From the NCBI GenBank assembly GCA_964526735.1, contig CAZGLO010000026.1, positions 1-43,353 on the forward strand: a DNA stretch of 43,353 bases, read 5' to 3'. The notes beneath the pieces are model-generated. The model did not search any database. It was not told the origin of the DNA and worked only from the letters and a program-made list of their open reading frames with translations. Source of the DNA: JAAUSY01 sp964526735 (GTDB lineage Bacteria; Chloroflexota; Chloroflexia; Chloroflexales; Chloroflexaceae). Made by a program: the position numbers and the translations under genes. Below, piece after piece: positions 7,752-16,028 of the stretch (positions within the stretch are counted from its first letter, which is position 1; each line of letters begins with the position of its first letter).

Positions 7752-9017
7752 ATGAAGATTGCATTTATGAGCCAGCCGTGGGAGGGCACGCTCCCACCTG
7801 CGAGTGCGGTGCCCATTTGGATCTACCAAGTGGCGCGCCGTCTTGCTGCCAAGTCGAATGAGGTTACTGTCTATGCCAAGCGGAAGGATCACCAGTCGCA
7901 TATTGAGGAGGACAAGGGGGTTACTTACCGCCTTTCAGACCGCACGCTTGATGAGCGGTTGCTCCCCGTCACCTCTCTCGCCGACCGTTTTCTGCCTGTA
8001 GATCATCCTGTCACGACGACCTTTCTCTACTACCCATTCTATGGGCGTTCATGCGCACGGGATGCATACCAACAGGGGTATGATGTTGTCCATATGCTGA
8101 ATTTCTCGCAATATATACCGGTTGTGCGCCGGTTTCACCCCACTGCGAAGATTGTCCTGCATATGCAGTGCGATTGGCTTGGCTTTCACGACCAACGTGC
8201 TCAGGAAAAACGGCTGCGGCAGGCAGATCTCATCATCGGCACGACCGACTATATCACCAACAATATCCGTCATCGTTTCCCAAGCTGCGCCGACCGTTGC
8301 CATACCATCTTCAATGGCGTGGATGTGGAGAAGTTCACGCGGCAAGAGCAGCAAGCCGAACATACAGAAACTGACACAAATACTGACTCAGCTCCCAAGC
8401 GGCTGCTGTTTGTGGGGCGTGTCTCGCCAGAACGGGGTATCCACGTGCTGCTCAAGGCGTTTGAGAAGGTGGTTGCAGCCTACCCCAACGTCCACCTGGA
8501 CATCGTAGGGCCGCCGTGGGTTGCGCCATTGCGGATGATAGGCTTTGACACCGACCAAAGATTCTTAGACTCTATCAAGCCGTTCTACGATGGCCGCGGC
8601 TATCAAACGCACCTTGACGAGATGATCACTCCCGAAATGCGCGACAAAATCAGCTTTGTGGGCTTTGTGGCCAATGAAGACTTACCTGCCTATTATCGTC
8701 GGGCGGATATTTTCGTCTATCCTTCGGTGTGGTATGAAGCCTTCGGCATTCCGCTCGCAGAAGCAATGGCAGCAAAAACCCCTCCCATCAGCAGTACCAT
8801 TGGGGGCATTCCCGAAGTGGTTGAGCACGGGAAGACGGGGTTGTGCGTTTCCCCCGGCGACGCCGATGAGCTTGCCGATGCGCTCCTCACCCTCCTCCAA
8901 GACGACGACCGCCGCCGCGCGATGGGCGAAGCCGGTCGACAGCGGGCGATTGAGCATTTCTCTTGGGATGTCATTGCCGACGCGACATTGCAACGCTACC
9001 GTGCGCTTTTTGAGTGA
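7752..9017 (+). CDS. GT4 family glycosyltransferase
   Basis: A 421-aa GT-B fold retaining glycosyltransferase. The N-terminal half starts MKIAFMSQPWEG, and ASAVPIWIYQVARRL forms the first helix, as in GT4 proteins that begin with a glycine-rich turn. The C-terminal nucleotide-sugar domain has LLFVGRVSPERG (about residue 217), a GGIPEVV loop and the E-x7-E motif at Glu329 and Glu337 within EAFGIPLAEA. ATG 7752 follows AAGGGTAAGG. The 64-nt gap from the methyltransferase gene has no obvious terminator, so it may be in the same operon. The expected role is adding a sugar to a lipid-linked or exported glycan at the inner face of the membrane. Donor and acceptor cannot be read from the sequence. 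Confidence 0.9.
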   Translation: MKIAFMSQPWEGTLPPASAVPIWIYQVARRLAAKSNEVTVYAKRKDHQSHIEEDKGVTYRLSDRTLDERLLPVTSLADRFLPVDHPVTTTFLYYPFYGRSCARDAYQQGYDVVHMLNFSQYIPVVRRFHPTAKIVLHMQCDWLGFHDQRAQEKRLRQADLIIGTTDYITNNIRHRFPSCADRCHTIFNGVDVEKFTRQEQQAEHTETDTNTDSAPKRLLFVGRVSPERGIHVLLKAFEKVVAAYPNVHLDIVGPPWVAPLRMIGFDTDQRFLDSIKPFYDGRGYQTHLDEMITPEMRDKISFVGFVANEDLPAYYRRADIFVYPSVWYEAFGIPLAEAMAAKTPPISSTIGGIPEVVEHGKTGLCVSPGDADELADALLTLLQDDDRRRAMGEAGRQRAIEHFSWDVIADATLQRYRALFE

Positions 9018-9100
9018 CACTTTGCCAACCACCAATGCCCTACCAATACACCACCACGCCCGACATCCCACAGATTTACGACAACACGGCCAAACATAAT

Positions 9101-9130
9101 ATGGTTAAACATGGTTTAAGACGGTTAGAG
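9101..9130 (+). repeat. Three degenerate 10-bp direct repeats upstream of a lipoprotein gene
   Basis: ATGGTTAAAC, ATGGTTTAAG and ACGGTTAGAG follow one another in the 138-nt gap before the gene at 9156. A 10-bp period places copies on one face of the helix, so this could be a regulator-binding array. A weak TAATAT element overlaps its left edge. Nothing else was recognised in the gap. Confidence 0.5.
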
Positions 9131-9155
9131 GCATGCATCCAAGGAGCACGATGAT

Positions 9156-11330
9156 ATGCACATCAAAGGATATACGTGTATGGTTTTTCTACTACAGACG
9201 ATGATATTAATGCTCTTTGCGGGGTGCTCCACCTCACCCTCCCCTGCCACGCCCCCGCCTGCCACCACACTCATCACGGAGACCCTCGCCCTGCCCTTCA
9301 ACATCACGGGCACGCCCACCGCGACAACGACTATGGCCAACACCGAGCCAGAAGCCGGTGCGGAGGAAGTAACAACCACTTCCTCCCAAGCGGCAGGCCC
9401 TATCGTGCTTTACACCTTTGAGGAGGGCGAGGGCACGGTTGTTCACGATGTGTCGGGGGTAGAGCCGCCGATGGATCTCACCATCGCCGATGTGGAGGCA
9501 GTAACGTGGGGCGAGGGCACGCTGACGCTCAACGAGCCGACCATCGTTGAGTCAGATGACACCGCCGTCAAGCTCTACCACGCTGCGCGTGCCACCAACG
9601 AGATTGCGATTGAGGCGTGGATTACTCCCGCCAACACCACGCAAGATGGCCCGGCCCGCATTGTGACGATGTCCCTCGACTCGCAGAAGCGCAATATTAC
9701 GCTTGGCCAGGGGATGTGGGATGACCTCCCCTCGTCGCTCTACGTTGTCCGCCTGCGCACCACAGAGACGACAGAAGGCGGTCTGCCGCCACTTTCCACC
9801 TCGTCCGGCACCCTGACCGCAGAACGGACGCATGTGGTCTACACACGCGGCTCAGATGGCGTTGCGCGGCTGTATATCAATGGGCAGGAGCTGGCGAGTG
9901 CCGTGATTGGGGGTGATCTCTCCAACTGGGATCGGTGGTATCATGTAGCGCTTGGCAATGAGCTGACGAAAGACCGACCGTGGTTGGGGAGATTTTCGCT
10001 CGTTGCCTTCTACAGCCGCGCGCTCACGCCTACTGAAGTGGTCGCGCACTACGAGCAGGGAAAGAGTGATACGCAACATGCGTGGTATGAGGAAATGGCT
10101 ACGCCAGCACCCATTCCGACGGTGGAAATCACAGCGACGGCTACCCCTGCCCCTGCCATGGTCAGCCCGCCGCCGGTTGCAAAAACCTTTCCTATTGGCG
10201 TTTTTGAAGATGGGAACAAGATTGGTGGGAATGAGAAGTTCTGGGCGATGGGCGAGAGTATCCTTGCCCACGGCCTAGACGCGATTATGCTCACAAACAC
10301 CTACTCCGACCGCGATGAGCGACTGCTCGATGTCTCTGATGAGCTTGGTATCGCGATGTATATGATGCCATCTGGCGACCTTACCCGCCATTGGTGGGGA
10401 GATGAGGCCGAAGCCAACAGAGAGACTGCCCTGCGCATTGCGGAGCCGATTGTAGGACGGTTTGGTGCACACCCAAGTTTCCGTGGTTACCTCGTCAAGG
10501 ATGAGCCGAAGAATAGCGACTCGGAGAAGGTGGCGCTCATGACGCAGGCATTCCAAGAACTCGATCCCAATCGCCCTGCAATGCCCATTCTGATCGGTAC
10601 CAACCGTGTGGTTCCTATCTTCGACGAGGCGAAGCCAGATGTCCTGCTCATTGACGTCTACCCCGTGGGGTATGACAACCCAATTGGCGACTTTACTCTG
10701 ACAGGCTTTGGCTATAAAGATCTTGGCTTTGTAGACTACATTCGTGAGGTTTCGCAGACAAAGCCTGATGATATTCCTCTGTGGATCATCCTACAGACGC
10801 ACAACTATGGCGATGGAGGCGGATTTTCCCTCCGTGAGCCTACTCCCGCCGAAGTACGCGCCCAACAATGGCTGGCGGTCGGCGAGGGGGTGACGGGGAT
10901 ATTCTGGTTTGTCTACGGTACGCAGCAAGGCTGGACGGGGCTAGTAGATAACCCCGCGCTCTATGCCGAGGTGGAAGACCTCGCCCGTCGCCTCTCCCCG
11001 ATGCGCGAAACGCTCCTCACCCTGCAGAAGGTCGAAGATCGGTTCAGTGCAGGGAGTGGTCAAGATGCATATGTCAGCACGCTGACGACGCGTCCCAATG
11101 GCGAAAATAGCGAGAACAACGGGGATGCACAGCCGACAGAGACCTATCTTGTCGTTGTCAACCGAGATTGTTTGACAATACAGGAGATCGAAGTGGAAGC
11201 GCGTTCCGAAGAAGACCGTTCGCTCCTGTTGCAAAACGTAGAGACCAAGGAGACCTACGAACAGGGGGATACGCTTTCCTTCCGCCCCGGTGATGGGAAA
11301 GTCTTGAAGCTTGTCAAACCCGAGTCGTGA
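9156..11330 (+). CDS. Lipoprotein with LamG-like domain and glycosidase-like TIM barrel
   Basis: A 724-aa exported lipoprotein. The signal peptide ends in the lipobox LFAGC (Cys24) and is followed by a Ser/Thr/Pro tether. A LamG/concanavalin-like domain spans about 82-305, with YTFEEGEGTVVHDVSG and IAIEAWITPA. After a second Pro linker comes a region resembling a clan-A glycoside hydrolase barrel (about 342-620): FPIGVFEDGN, DAIMLTNTYSD, GYLVKDEPK (Asp449-Glu450, possible acid/base), LLIDVYPVGYD and IFWFVYG. The strand where a clan-A nucleophile would sit reads WIILQTH, with Gln, so hydrolysis is uncertain. Start ATG 9156 has AAGGAG at 9141-9146. It probably acts outside the membrane on the glycan made by the cluster. 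Confidence 0.75.
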   Translation: MHIKGYTCMVFLLQTMILMLFAGCSTSPSPATPPPATTLITETLALPFNITGTPTATTTMANTEPEAGAEEVTTTSSQAAGPIVLYTFEEGEGTVVHDVSGVEPPMDLTIADVEAVTWGEGTLTLNEPTIVESDDTAVKLYHAARATNEIAIEAWITPANTTQDGPARIVTMSLDSQKRNITLGQGMWDDLPSSLYVVRLRTTETTEGGLPPLSTSSGTLTAERTHVVYTRGSDGVARLYINGQELASAVIGGDLSNWDRWYHVALGNELTKDRPWLGRFSLVAFYSRALTPTEVVAHYEQGKSDTQHAWYEEMATPAPIPTVEITATATPAPAMVSPPPVAKTFPIGVFEDGNKIGGNEKFWAMGESILAHGLDAIMLTNTYSDRDERLLDVSDELGIAMYMMPSGDLTRHWWGDEAEANRETALRIAEPIVGRFGAHPSFRGYLVKDEPKNSDSEKVALMTQAFQELDPNRPAMPILIGTNRVVPIFDEAKPDVLLIDVYPVGYDNPIGDFTLTGFGYKDLGFVDYIREVSQTKPDDIPLWIILQTHNYGDGGGFSLREPTPAEVRAQQWLAVGEGVTGIFWFVYGTQQGWTGLVDNPALYAEVEDLARRLSPMRETLLTLQKVEDRFSAGSGQDAYVSTLTTRPNGENSENNGDAQPTETYLVVVNRDCLTIQEIEVEARSEEDRSLLLQNVETKETYEQGDTLSFRPGDGKVLKLVKPES

Positions 11331-11364
11331 AGAGAGGGTTCATAGGCAATAAAGGAACATAAAG

Positions 11365-12375
11365 ATGTCACCACGGGTTAGTATTCTTACCCCCGTCTAC
11401 AATCGCGAGGAGTTTCTTCCGCGGGCCATTGAAAGCGTCCTTGCACAGCAATTTTCCGATTGGGAACTCATCATTTCCGACAATCAATCAAGCGATTATT
11501 CTGGTTCTATTGGACAACACTACGCCGATCTTGATGAACGCATCAAATACTATTACAATGACACCCATGTGAGTGGAGTAGAAAACTTCAACTTGTGCTA
11601 CGAGCGGGTGCACCCAGAAAGCCCATACGTGGCGCTCCTCGCCTCCGACGACTGGTGGGAGCCGACGTTGTTGAGCACACTCCTCCCGATTGCCGATCAA
11701 TACCCAGATGTGGTATGTGTTCACGCAGATATGTACCGCACAACCGTTGATCGACAGATTATCAATACCTATGCAGACCTATTTCGGCATAACACTCCTC
11801 CCGCAGGCCTCCACCAAGCAGCAAAAGAGCTGCTTATTGGCAATTTCATTAACATCATGGCCGCGGTAATCAATCGAGCGGTGTGGCAACGCATAACGGC
11901 GTCTCCTCACCTGCTTGACCCTACCTTAAAACTCACGCCAGACTATGATTTTTGGTTGCAGCTCTTCCTGCGCGGCGCAAAAGGCTACCATATCGCCCGG
12001 CCATTGGCCTACTACCGCAAACACAAAGATGCAATGACGATGCGGGAGCGGTTGATCGACCGGCTGAAGGAAGAAGTCGTGATCTTTGAAGAGCGGATAG
12101 TGGCGGTGTGCCCCGAAGAGCTACAAAGCACCCGCTTGTACGCCTTGCAAAAGCTGCAGGCAGAGATTGGGTTTGAGCTTCTTGCGGCCCGTCGTGCCAA
12201 CGAAGCGCCCTACTACCTACATAAAGCCAACCAGCTTGCCGCAGGGCGTCGTCTTGATATTAGAACTGCAATCGCCATTGCATCATTGCCAACCCCGGAA
12301 TCGTGGCGCGCGGTCGCGTGGAAGATTGCCACCGCCATCGCCAACCGACTTCGGACGCAACCACCAAAGGAGTAG
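11365..12375 (+). CDS. GT2 family glycosyltransferase
   Basis: A 336-aa GT-A fold inverting glycosyltransferase. The N-terminus VSILTPVYNREEFLPRAIES is a classic GT2 opening, WELIISDNQSSD follows, and LLASDDWWEP carries the metal-binding Asp pair (Asp95/Asp96). LTPDYDFWLQLFLRG is the later acceptor/base region. No membrane helices are seen, so it works in the cytoplasm. ATG 11365 follows AAAGGAA. It starts 34 nt after the lipoprotein stop and ends 6 nt before the flippase start, placing it in a tight operon. Donor sugar unknown. Confidence 0.9.
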   Translation: MSPRVSILTPVYNREEFLPRAIESVLAQQFSDWELIISDNQSSDYSGSIGQHYADLDERIKYYYNDTHVSGVENFNLCYERVHPESPYVALLASDDWWEPTLLSTLLPIADQYPDVVCVHADMYRTTVDRQIINTYADLFRHNTPPAGLHQAAKELLIGNFINIMAAVINRAVWQRITASPHLLDPTLKLTPDYDFWLQLFLRGAKGYHIARPLAYYRKHKDAMTMRERLIDRLKEEVVIFEERIVAVCPEELQSTRLYALQKLQAEIGFELLAARRANEAPYYLHKANQLAAGRRLDIRTAIAIASLPTPESWRAVAWKIATAIANRLRTQPPKE

Positions 12376-12381
12376 ATATTT

Positions 12382-13896
12382 GTGAAGGCTGTCAGAAATG
12401 GGCTGTGGAACGCAGGAGCAAACGTTATTGGCATCGCCACTGGCCTTATCGGAACCCTGATTATCCCACGCAGCCTGCCAACCACCGATGAATATGGCAT
12501 GTTTAGCTACTATATGTGGTTGGCGGGCATCTTGGGGGTTCTTGGGTCGTTGGGTCTTCCAAATGCGCTCACGAAGATATCGTCGGAGTTGCGGGGAAAG
12601 CAAACCCAAGACCAAGCGCAGTCGCTCTCAAAGGGCATCACGCTCCTCATCCTTATCGTCAACCTGCTTTTGGCCTTTGGGCTGTTGTGGTGGGGGCTCG
12701 AATCTCCCTCGCCCGACCGCTATTTCCTCTTTATCATTGCGGTACTCATTGTCCCCAAAGCACTCGCGGCGGTGCTCCGTTCCACGTTGATGGGCGAGCA
12801 GCGGTACAAGCCCGTCTCGCTCAACAACACGCTTGGCTCTATCTTGCAGCTTATCCTTATTATCCTCGTCTCGCTCACGGGGTGGGGGGCGGCGGGGTTT
12901 GTTGGCGCGATGCTCTTTGCCACCGCTGCGCAATCTGCCGGGCTTTTCTATGCCCTGTGGAAGCCTACCAAGTCCCTCAGCCTCCGCCTTGGCTCTTTCA
13001 TCCCCAGCCGCCCAACCCTTGAACGCTATTTTACCTTTCTCCTGCCCTCAACCCTCGTCCTCTTGACGAACCAGATTGTGTGGGAGCGGTCGGAGACGTT
13101 TTTCCTTGCCTGGAATGATGTTGGTCTCGATCAGATAGGCTTCTATAGCATGGGCTACACCGTCTTTTCGATGTTCTACATGCTTGGCGGTGCCCTGCTC
13201 AATGCCTTCTTCCCCTCCATCTCATACGACTACGGCGCGGGGAATTGGGATGGCATCCGCGAGAAGGTGCGCAAGGGGACGATCTTGGCGACGGTCTATG
13301 CTGTCCCGCTCAGTTTGGGCGGGTGGGCGACGCTGGATAGGCTGATTCCGCTGCTCTGCACCCCAAAGATGTATCCCTCAGCCGATGTCGCCAAGATTCT
13401 CTTTATGAGCTTGCTTCCTGCCTCTATGGGGGTTATCCTAGGGTTTGTATTGGGGGCGACAAGCGGTATCTGGATGAGCGTCCGGCTTGGGTTAGTCGTT
13501 TCGGTGGTCAATGTGACACTCGATATCCTGCTTATACCGGTGTTTGAGGCGACGGGCGCGGCGATTGCCAGTACGACCGCCCAAGTTGTCTACGTCGGGC
13601 TGATGTACTTCTTTGTGCGCAGGATGTACCAGATAGAATTGCCTTTCCGCAATATCCTGGCCATCATTGGAATGGGGACAATTATCACCTACCTTATCCC
13701 CACCCTCGTCCAGATATGGATACCAAGTCTGGTGGGGCTATTCCTGGGGATTATCCTCGCCGCCGGGCTATACATCCTTATGCTGTGGTTTTTGGGGTAC
13801 ATCAATATGTTCTTGGAGAAAGACGACGATATTGCATCCGAATCAGCAGCTCCGATCCCCACCCCGCCGACGTTTCCAAAGCAATTTCAGGGGTAG
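12382..13896 (+). CDS. Oligosaccharide flippase, Wzx/MATE-like
   Basis: A 504-aa polytopic membrane protein with about 12-14 hydrophobic helices, of the polysaccharide_synt/MurJ-like exporter type. The N-terminus NVIGIATGLIGTLIIPRSLP and the repeated helices spaced by short loops fit Wzx proteins that move undecaprenyl-linked oligosaccharides across the membrane. GTG 12382 is used: AAAGGAG at 12366-12372 overlaps the end of the GT2 gene and is well spaced. The charged C-terminus is cytoplasmic. A flippase inside a run of glycosyltransferases implies lipid-linked export of the repeat unit rather than an ABC route. No clear Wzy polymerase was identified, although the polytopic protein at 25828 is a candidate. 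Confidence 0.85.
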   Translation: MKAVRNGLWNAGANVIGIATGLIGTLIIPRSLPTTDEYGMFSYYMWLAGILGVLGSLGLPNALTKISSELRGKQTQDQAQSLSKGITLLILIVNLLLAFGLLWWGLESPSPDRYFLFIIAVLIVPKALAAVLRSTLMGEQRYKPVSLNNTLGSILQLILIILVSLTGWGAAGFVGAMLFATAAQSAGLFYALWKPTKSLSLRLGSFIPSRPTLERYFTFLLPSTLVLLTNQIVWERSETFFLAWNDVGLDQIGFYSMGYTVFSMFYMLGGALLNAFFPSISYDYGAGNWDGIREKVRKGTILATVYAVPLSLGGWATLDRLIPLLCTPKMYPSADVAKILFMSLLPASMGVILGFVLGATSGIWMSVRLGLVVSVVNVTLDILLIPVFEATGAAIASTTAQVVYVGLMYFFVRRMYQIELPFRNILAIIGMGTIITYLIPTLVQIWIPSLVGLFLGIILAAGLYILMLWFLGYINMFLEKDDDIASESAAPIPTPPTFPKQFQG

Positions 13897-13899
13897 TAT

Positions 13900-14529
13900 A
13901 TGAAGTATGGCACGCTCCCAATGAGTGATCTCGCCCCGCTCGACTACCGCTATGCGCTCGACGCAGCGATCACGCTCTTCCCGCCACATACCACGCCACG
14001 GGTGCATTGCAACATCGCCGCGCTCAAGGGCGAAGTGCGGCATCGATTCCATCCATGGAACAATACGGCTTCTGGCCCGCCCGCCGCGCTCTGGGTAGAG
14101 CCAATGCGTGGTTCGTGGCAGGAGGAGATACATACCCTGTTATCGCCATCTCATGGGGCAACGCTTGGCGCGGCGTTGGTGGTGATTGCCTCACGGCCAA
14201 TGGCGCGGTTGCTGCCTGAGTGCCAGGAATGGGGGAACCAAGAGGCACTTGGGTTCAGCCCCTTTGGGATATCCCGCCTCCGCCGGGGGTTGCAGCAAGC
14301 AGGGTGGCACATAGAGCAGGAATTTGGCATTCATTCGCTTCCATCGGTGCTACTCAACACGCTCAGCCTGCGAGTCGCCCCTCACCGCCCGTCGCTTGGC
14401 GACCGGCTACATTTTGCCGCACGGTTGTATTACTGCACGACCGGCCCACTCATGATGGGGTCTACTGTCGCGCTGCTCTCTTGTCGTTATGGCGGGGGCG
14501 CTGGGGAGATTACTGATGAATGGAAATAA
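13900..14529 (+). CDS. Unrecognised 209-aa protein
   Basis: I do not recognise this protein. It begins MKYGTLPMSDLAPLDYRY, has no signal peptide, and contains a hydrophobic strand (GAALVVIASRPMARLL) followed by SPFGISRLRRGLQQAGWHIE. That order of a strand and then an amphipathic helix ending in AGW resembles the second half of some class I methyltransferases, but no glycine-rich SAM motif is present, so this is only a faint resemblance. ATG 13900 follows CAGGGG, 3 nt after the flippase stop. Its 3' end overlaps the next start by 14 nt, so it is translationally tied to the alpha/alpha-barrel protein. A role in the same glycan step is inferred from the coupling. Confidence 0.65.
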   Translation: MKYGTLPMSDLAPLDYRYALDAAITLFPPHTTPRVHCNIAALKGEVRHRFHPWNNTASGPPAALWVEPMRGSWQEEIHTLLSPSHGATLGAALVVIASRPMARLLPECQEWGNQEALGFSPFGISRLRRGLQQAGWHIEQEFGIHSLPSVLLNTLSLRVAPHRPSLGDRLHFAARLYYCTTGPLMMGSTVALLSCRYGGGAGEITDEWK

Positions 14530-15910
14530 ACACGTTCCTCTCGCCCAAGCCGTCGCAAATCTCGCCGCTTGGATGGAGACCATGCGTTGTGAGGGGGGAT
14601 ATGGCGGGCCGGTGGTGCATTGGTGGCAGCAGAGCTTTATCTACACAGGTGCCGCGCTTGATTGGCGGTATGAAGGCATTATCGAGGGCTACCTGAACCT
14701 CTGGCGGCGGACAGGCCAAGCACATTGGCTAGAGCGGGCGATGCGGGCAGGCGATGACTTGGTGGAGGGGCAGCTTGTCGATAACGGCAATTTCCCCGCC
14801 TCCTCCTTCGAGCTGAACCCCGCCACGGCGGGTACTCCCCACGAGGCGGCCTGCGATGTTGGGTTGCTTCTTTTGGCAAAAGCGCTCAAAGAGCAGAAGC
14901 GGCCAGAATGGGAGCGCTATTTCTTCACGGCAGAGCGCAATCTGCGGCTCTTCTACCTCGATAGGCTGTGGAGCGAAGAGAAGCAAATCATCCGCGACGG
15001 GGTGGAGGGCATGTCGTTTGTGCCCAACAAAGCCGCCACCGCCTGTGAAGCATTATTCCTCTTGGCAGAGCTGCGGGATGAATATGGTGGGCGTTTGTTG
15101 GTTGAGCGGTATGTGCTTCCCACCTTGCACCACCTCATTGCGCACCAGGTGTCGAAGAGAACGGGCAGGGTGAATGGGGTGAACGGCGCAAATGTAGATG
15201 CATTGGATGGGGCAATTGCGCAGAACAGTTTTGCTGGCCGCCGCGTTGAGAAGTATTTCCCCATCTACATCGCGCGGTGTATCCCTGCGCTGCTGCGGGC
15301 ACATCAATGGGGAGGCGACCAACACTCGCCATTCCTTGATGCGGCCTTTCGGGCGATGGCGTTTCTTATGCGGTGGCTTGCCCCCGACGGCTCCCTGCCG
15401 ACAGCCATCTACCCCGACTTGCGCTATAATGCGTTTCCAAGCTGGATCTCTCCGTTGGGCGATGTCCTGCGGGCAATGGAGGCTTGCCGTTCGTATGGGT
15501 GGCGTGATGATCAGGATAGAGGTTCGCAAGGTGCAAAGGCCACAGACATCATCCTCCGCCGCATCCTGCAGGGGCAAGACACGATTGGCGGTATACGGAC
15601 GGCGCGGGGGTTTGCGGGGCAAGTGTGGGGACGCCCCTCCGCATTGCCAGATGTGCGCGATGTGCTGCACGTGTTGGGGTGGTGCGATAAATCCTTCCGC
15701 GCGCTGACGATGTATGTGGGCGAGGAGGTGCCAGATGCCGCTATTTCCCCCTTTGAAGCGGAATGCACCTTCCGCGGCAAGCCCTACTACTTTGTCGAGA
15801 TGGAGAACGTTATCGAAATCACGAACGCGCAACGTGGAAACGTGGTCTATCGGTGGTGGAAGGGCGACCCCTTCCCAGAGCAGGCGTCGCCAGATTTTTG
15901 GCTACGGTGA
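14516..15910 (+). CDS. Cytoplasmic alpha/alpha-barrel (six-hairpin glycosidase-like) protein
   Basis: A 464-aa protein rich in paired amphipathic helices with aromatic and acidic residues, in the style of (alpha/alpha)6 barrels of the six-hairpin glycosidase superfamily (epimerases, lyases, GH88-like enzymes). Visible blocks include YTGAALDWRYEGIIEGYLNL, ELNPATAGTPHEAACDVGL, GMSFVPNKAATACEALFLLA and FRAMAFLMRWLAPDGSLPTA. No signal peptide is present, unlike most secreted glycan hydrolases. ATG 14516 follows GGGGAG at 14502-14507 and overlaps the preceding gene. The frame is open from 14489, but that start lacks support. It may act on a lipid- or nucleotide-linked glycan before export. The exact activity is not determinable. 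Confidence 0.65.
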   Translation: MNGNKHVPLAQAVANLAAWMETMRCEGGYGGPVVHWWQQSFIYTGAALDWRYEGIIEGYLNLWRRTGQAHWLERAMRAGDDLVEGQLVDNGNFPASSFELNPATAGTPHEAACDVGLLLLAKALKEQKRPEWERYFFTAERNLRLFYLDRLWSEEKQIIRDGVEGMSFVPNKAATACEALFLLAELRDEYGGRLLVERYVLPTLHHLIAHQVSKRTGRVNGVNGANVDALDGAIAQNSFAGRRVEKYFPIYIARCIPALLRAHQWGGDQHSPFLDAAFRAMAFLMRWLAPDGSLPTAIYPDLRYNAFPSWISPLGDVLRAMEACRSYGWRDDQDRGSQGAKATDIILRRILQGQDTIGGIRTARGFAGQVWGRPSALPDVRDVLHVLGWCDKSFRALTMYVGEEVPDAAISPFEAECTFRGKPYYFVEMENVIEITNAQRGNVVYRWWKGDPFPEQASPDFWLR

Positions 15911-16014
15911 GAGGAGATTGTTTCTAGCTCTTGAAACGTGTTCAGAAGTGTCGTGTACGACGCGTTATGAGGATGTATAACATTCGACCGTTTTCAGAGC
16001 GGGTCGGCGTCTTG

Positions 16015-16028
16015 GAATCATATGATTC
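16015..16028. promoter_or_regulatory. Perfect 14-bp palindrome over the tnpB start codon
   Basis: GAATCATATGATTC equals its own reverse complement and contains the ATG at 16022-16024. It could be an operator or an RNA hairpin hiding the start, which would keep TnpB levels low. No strong ribosome-binding site precedes the ATG. Confidence 0.5.

Noticed and set aside
15714..15980. Small frame running from the alpha/alpha-barrel gene into the TnpB element
   Set aside because: It overlaps a well-supported gene in another frame and continues into element sequence only by chance.
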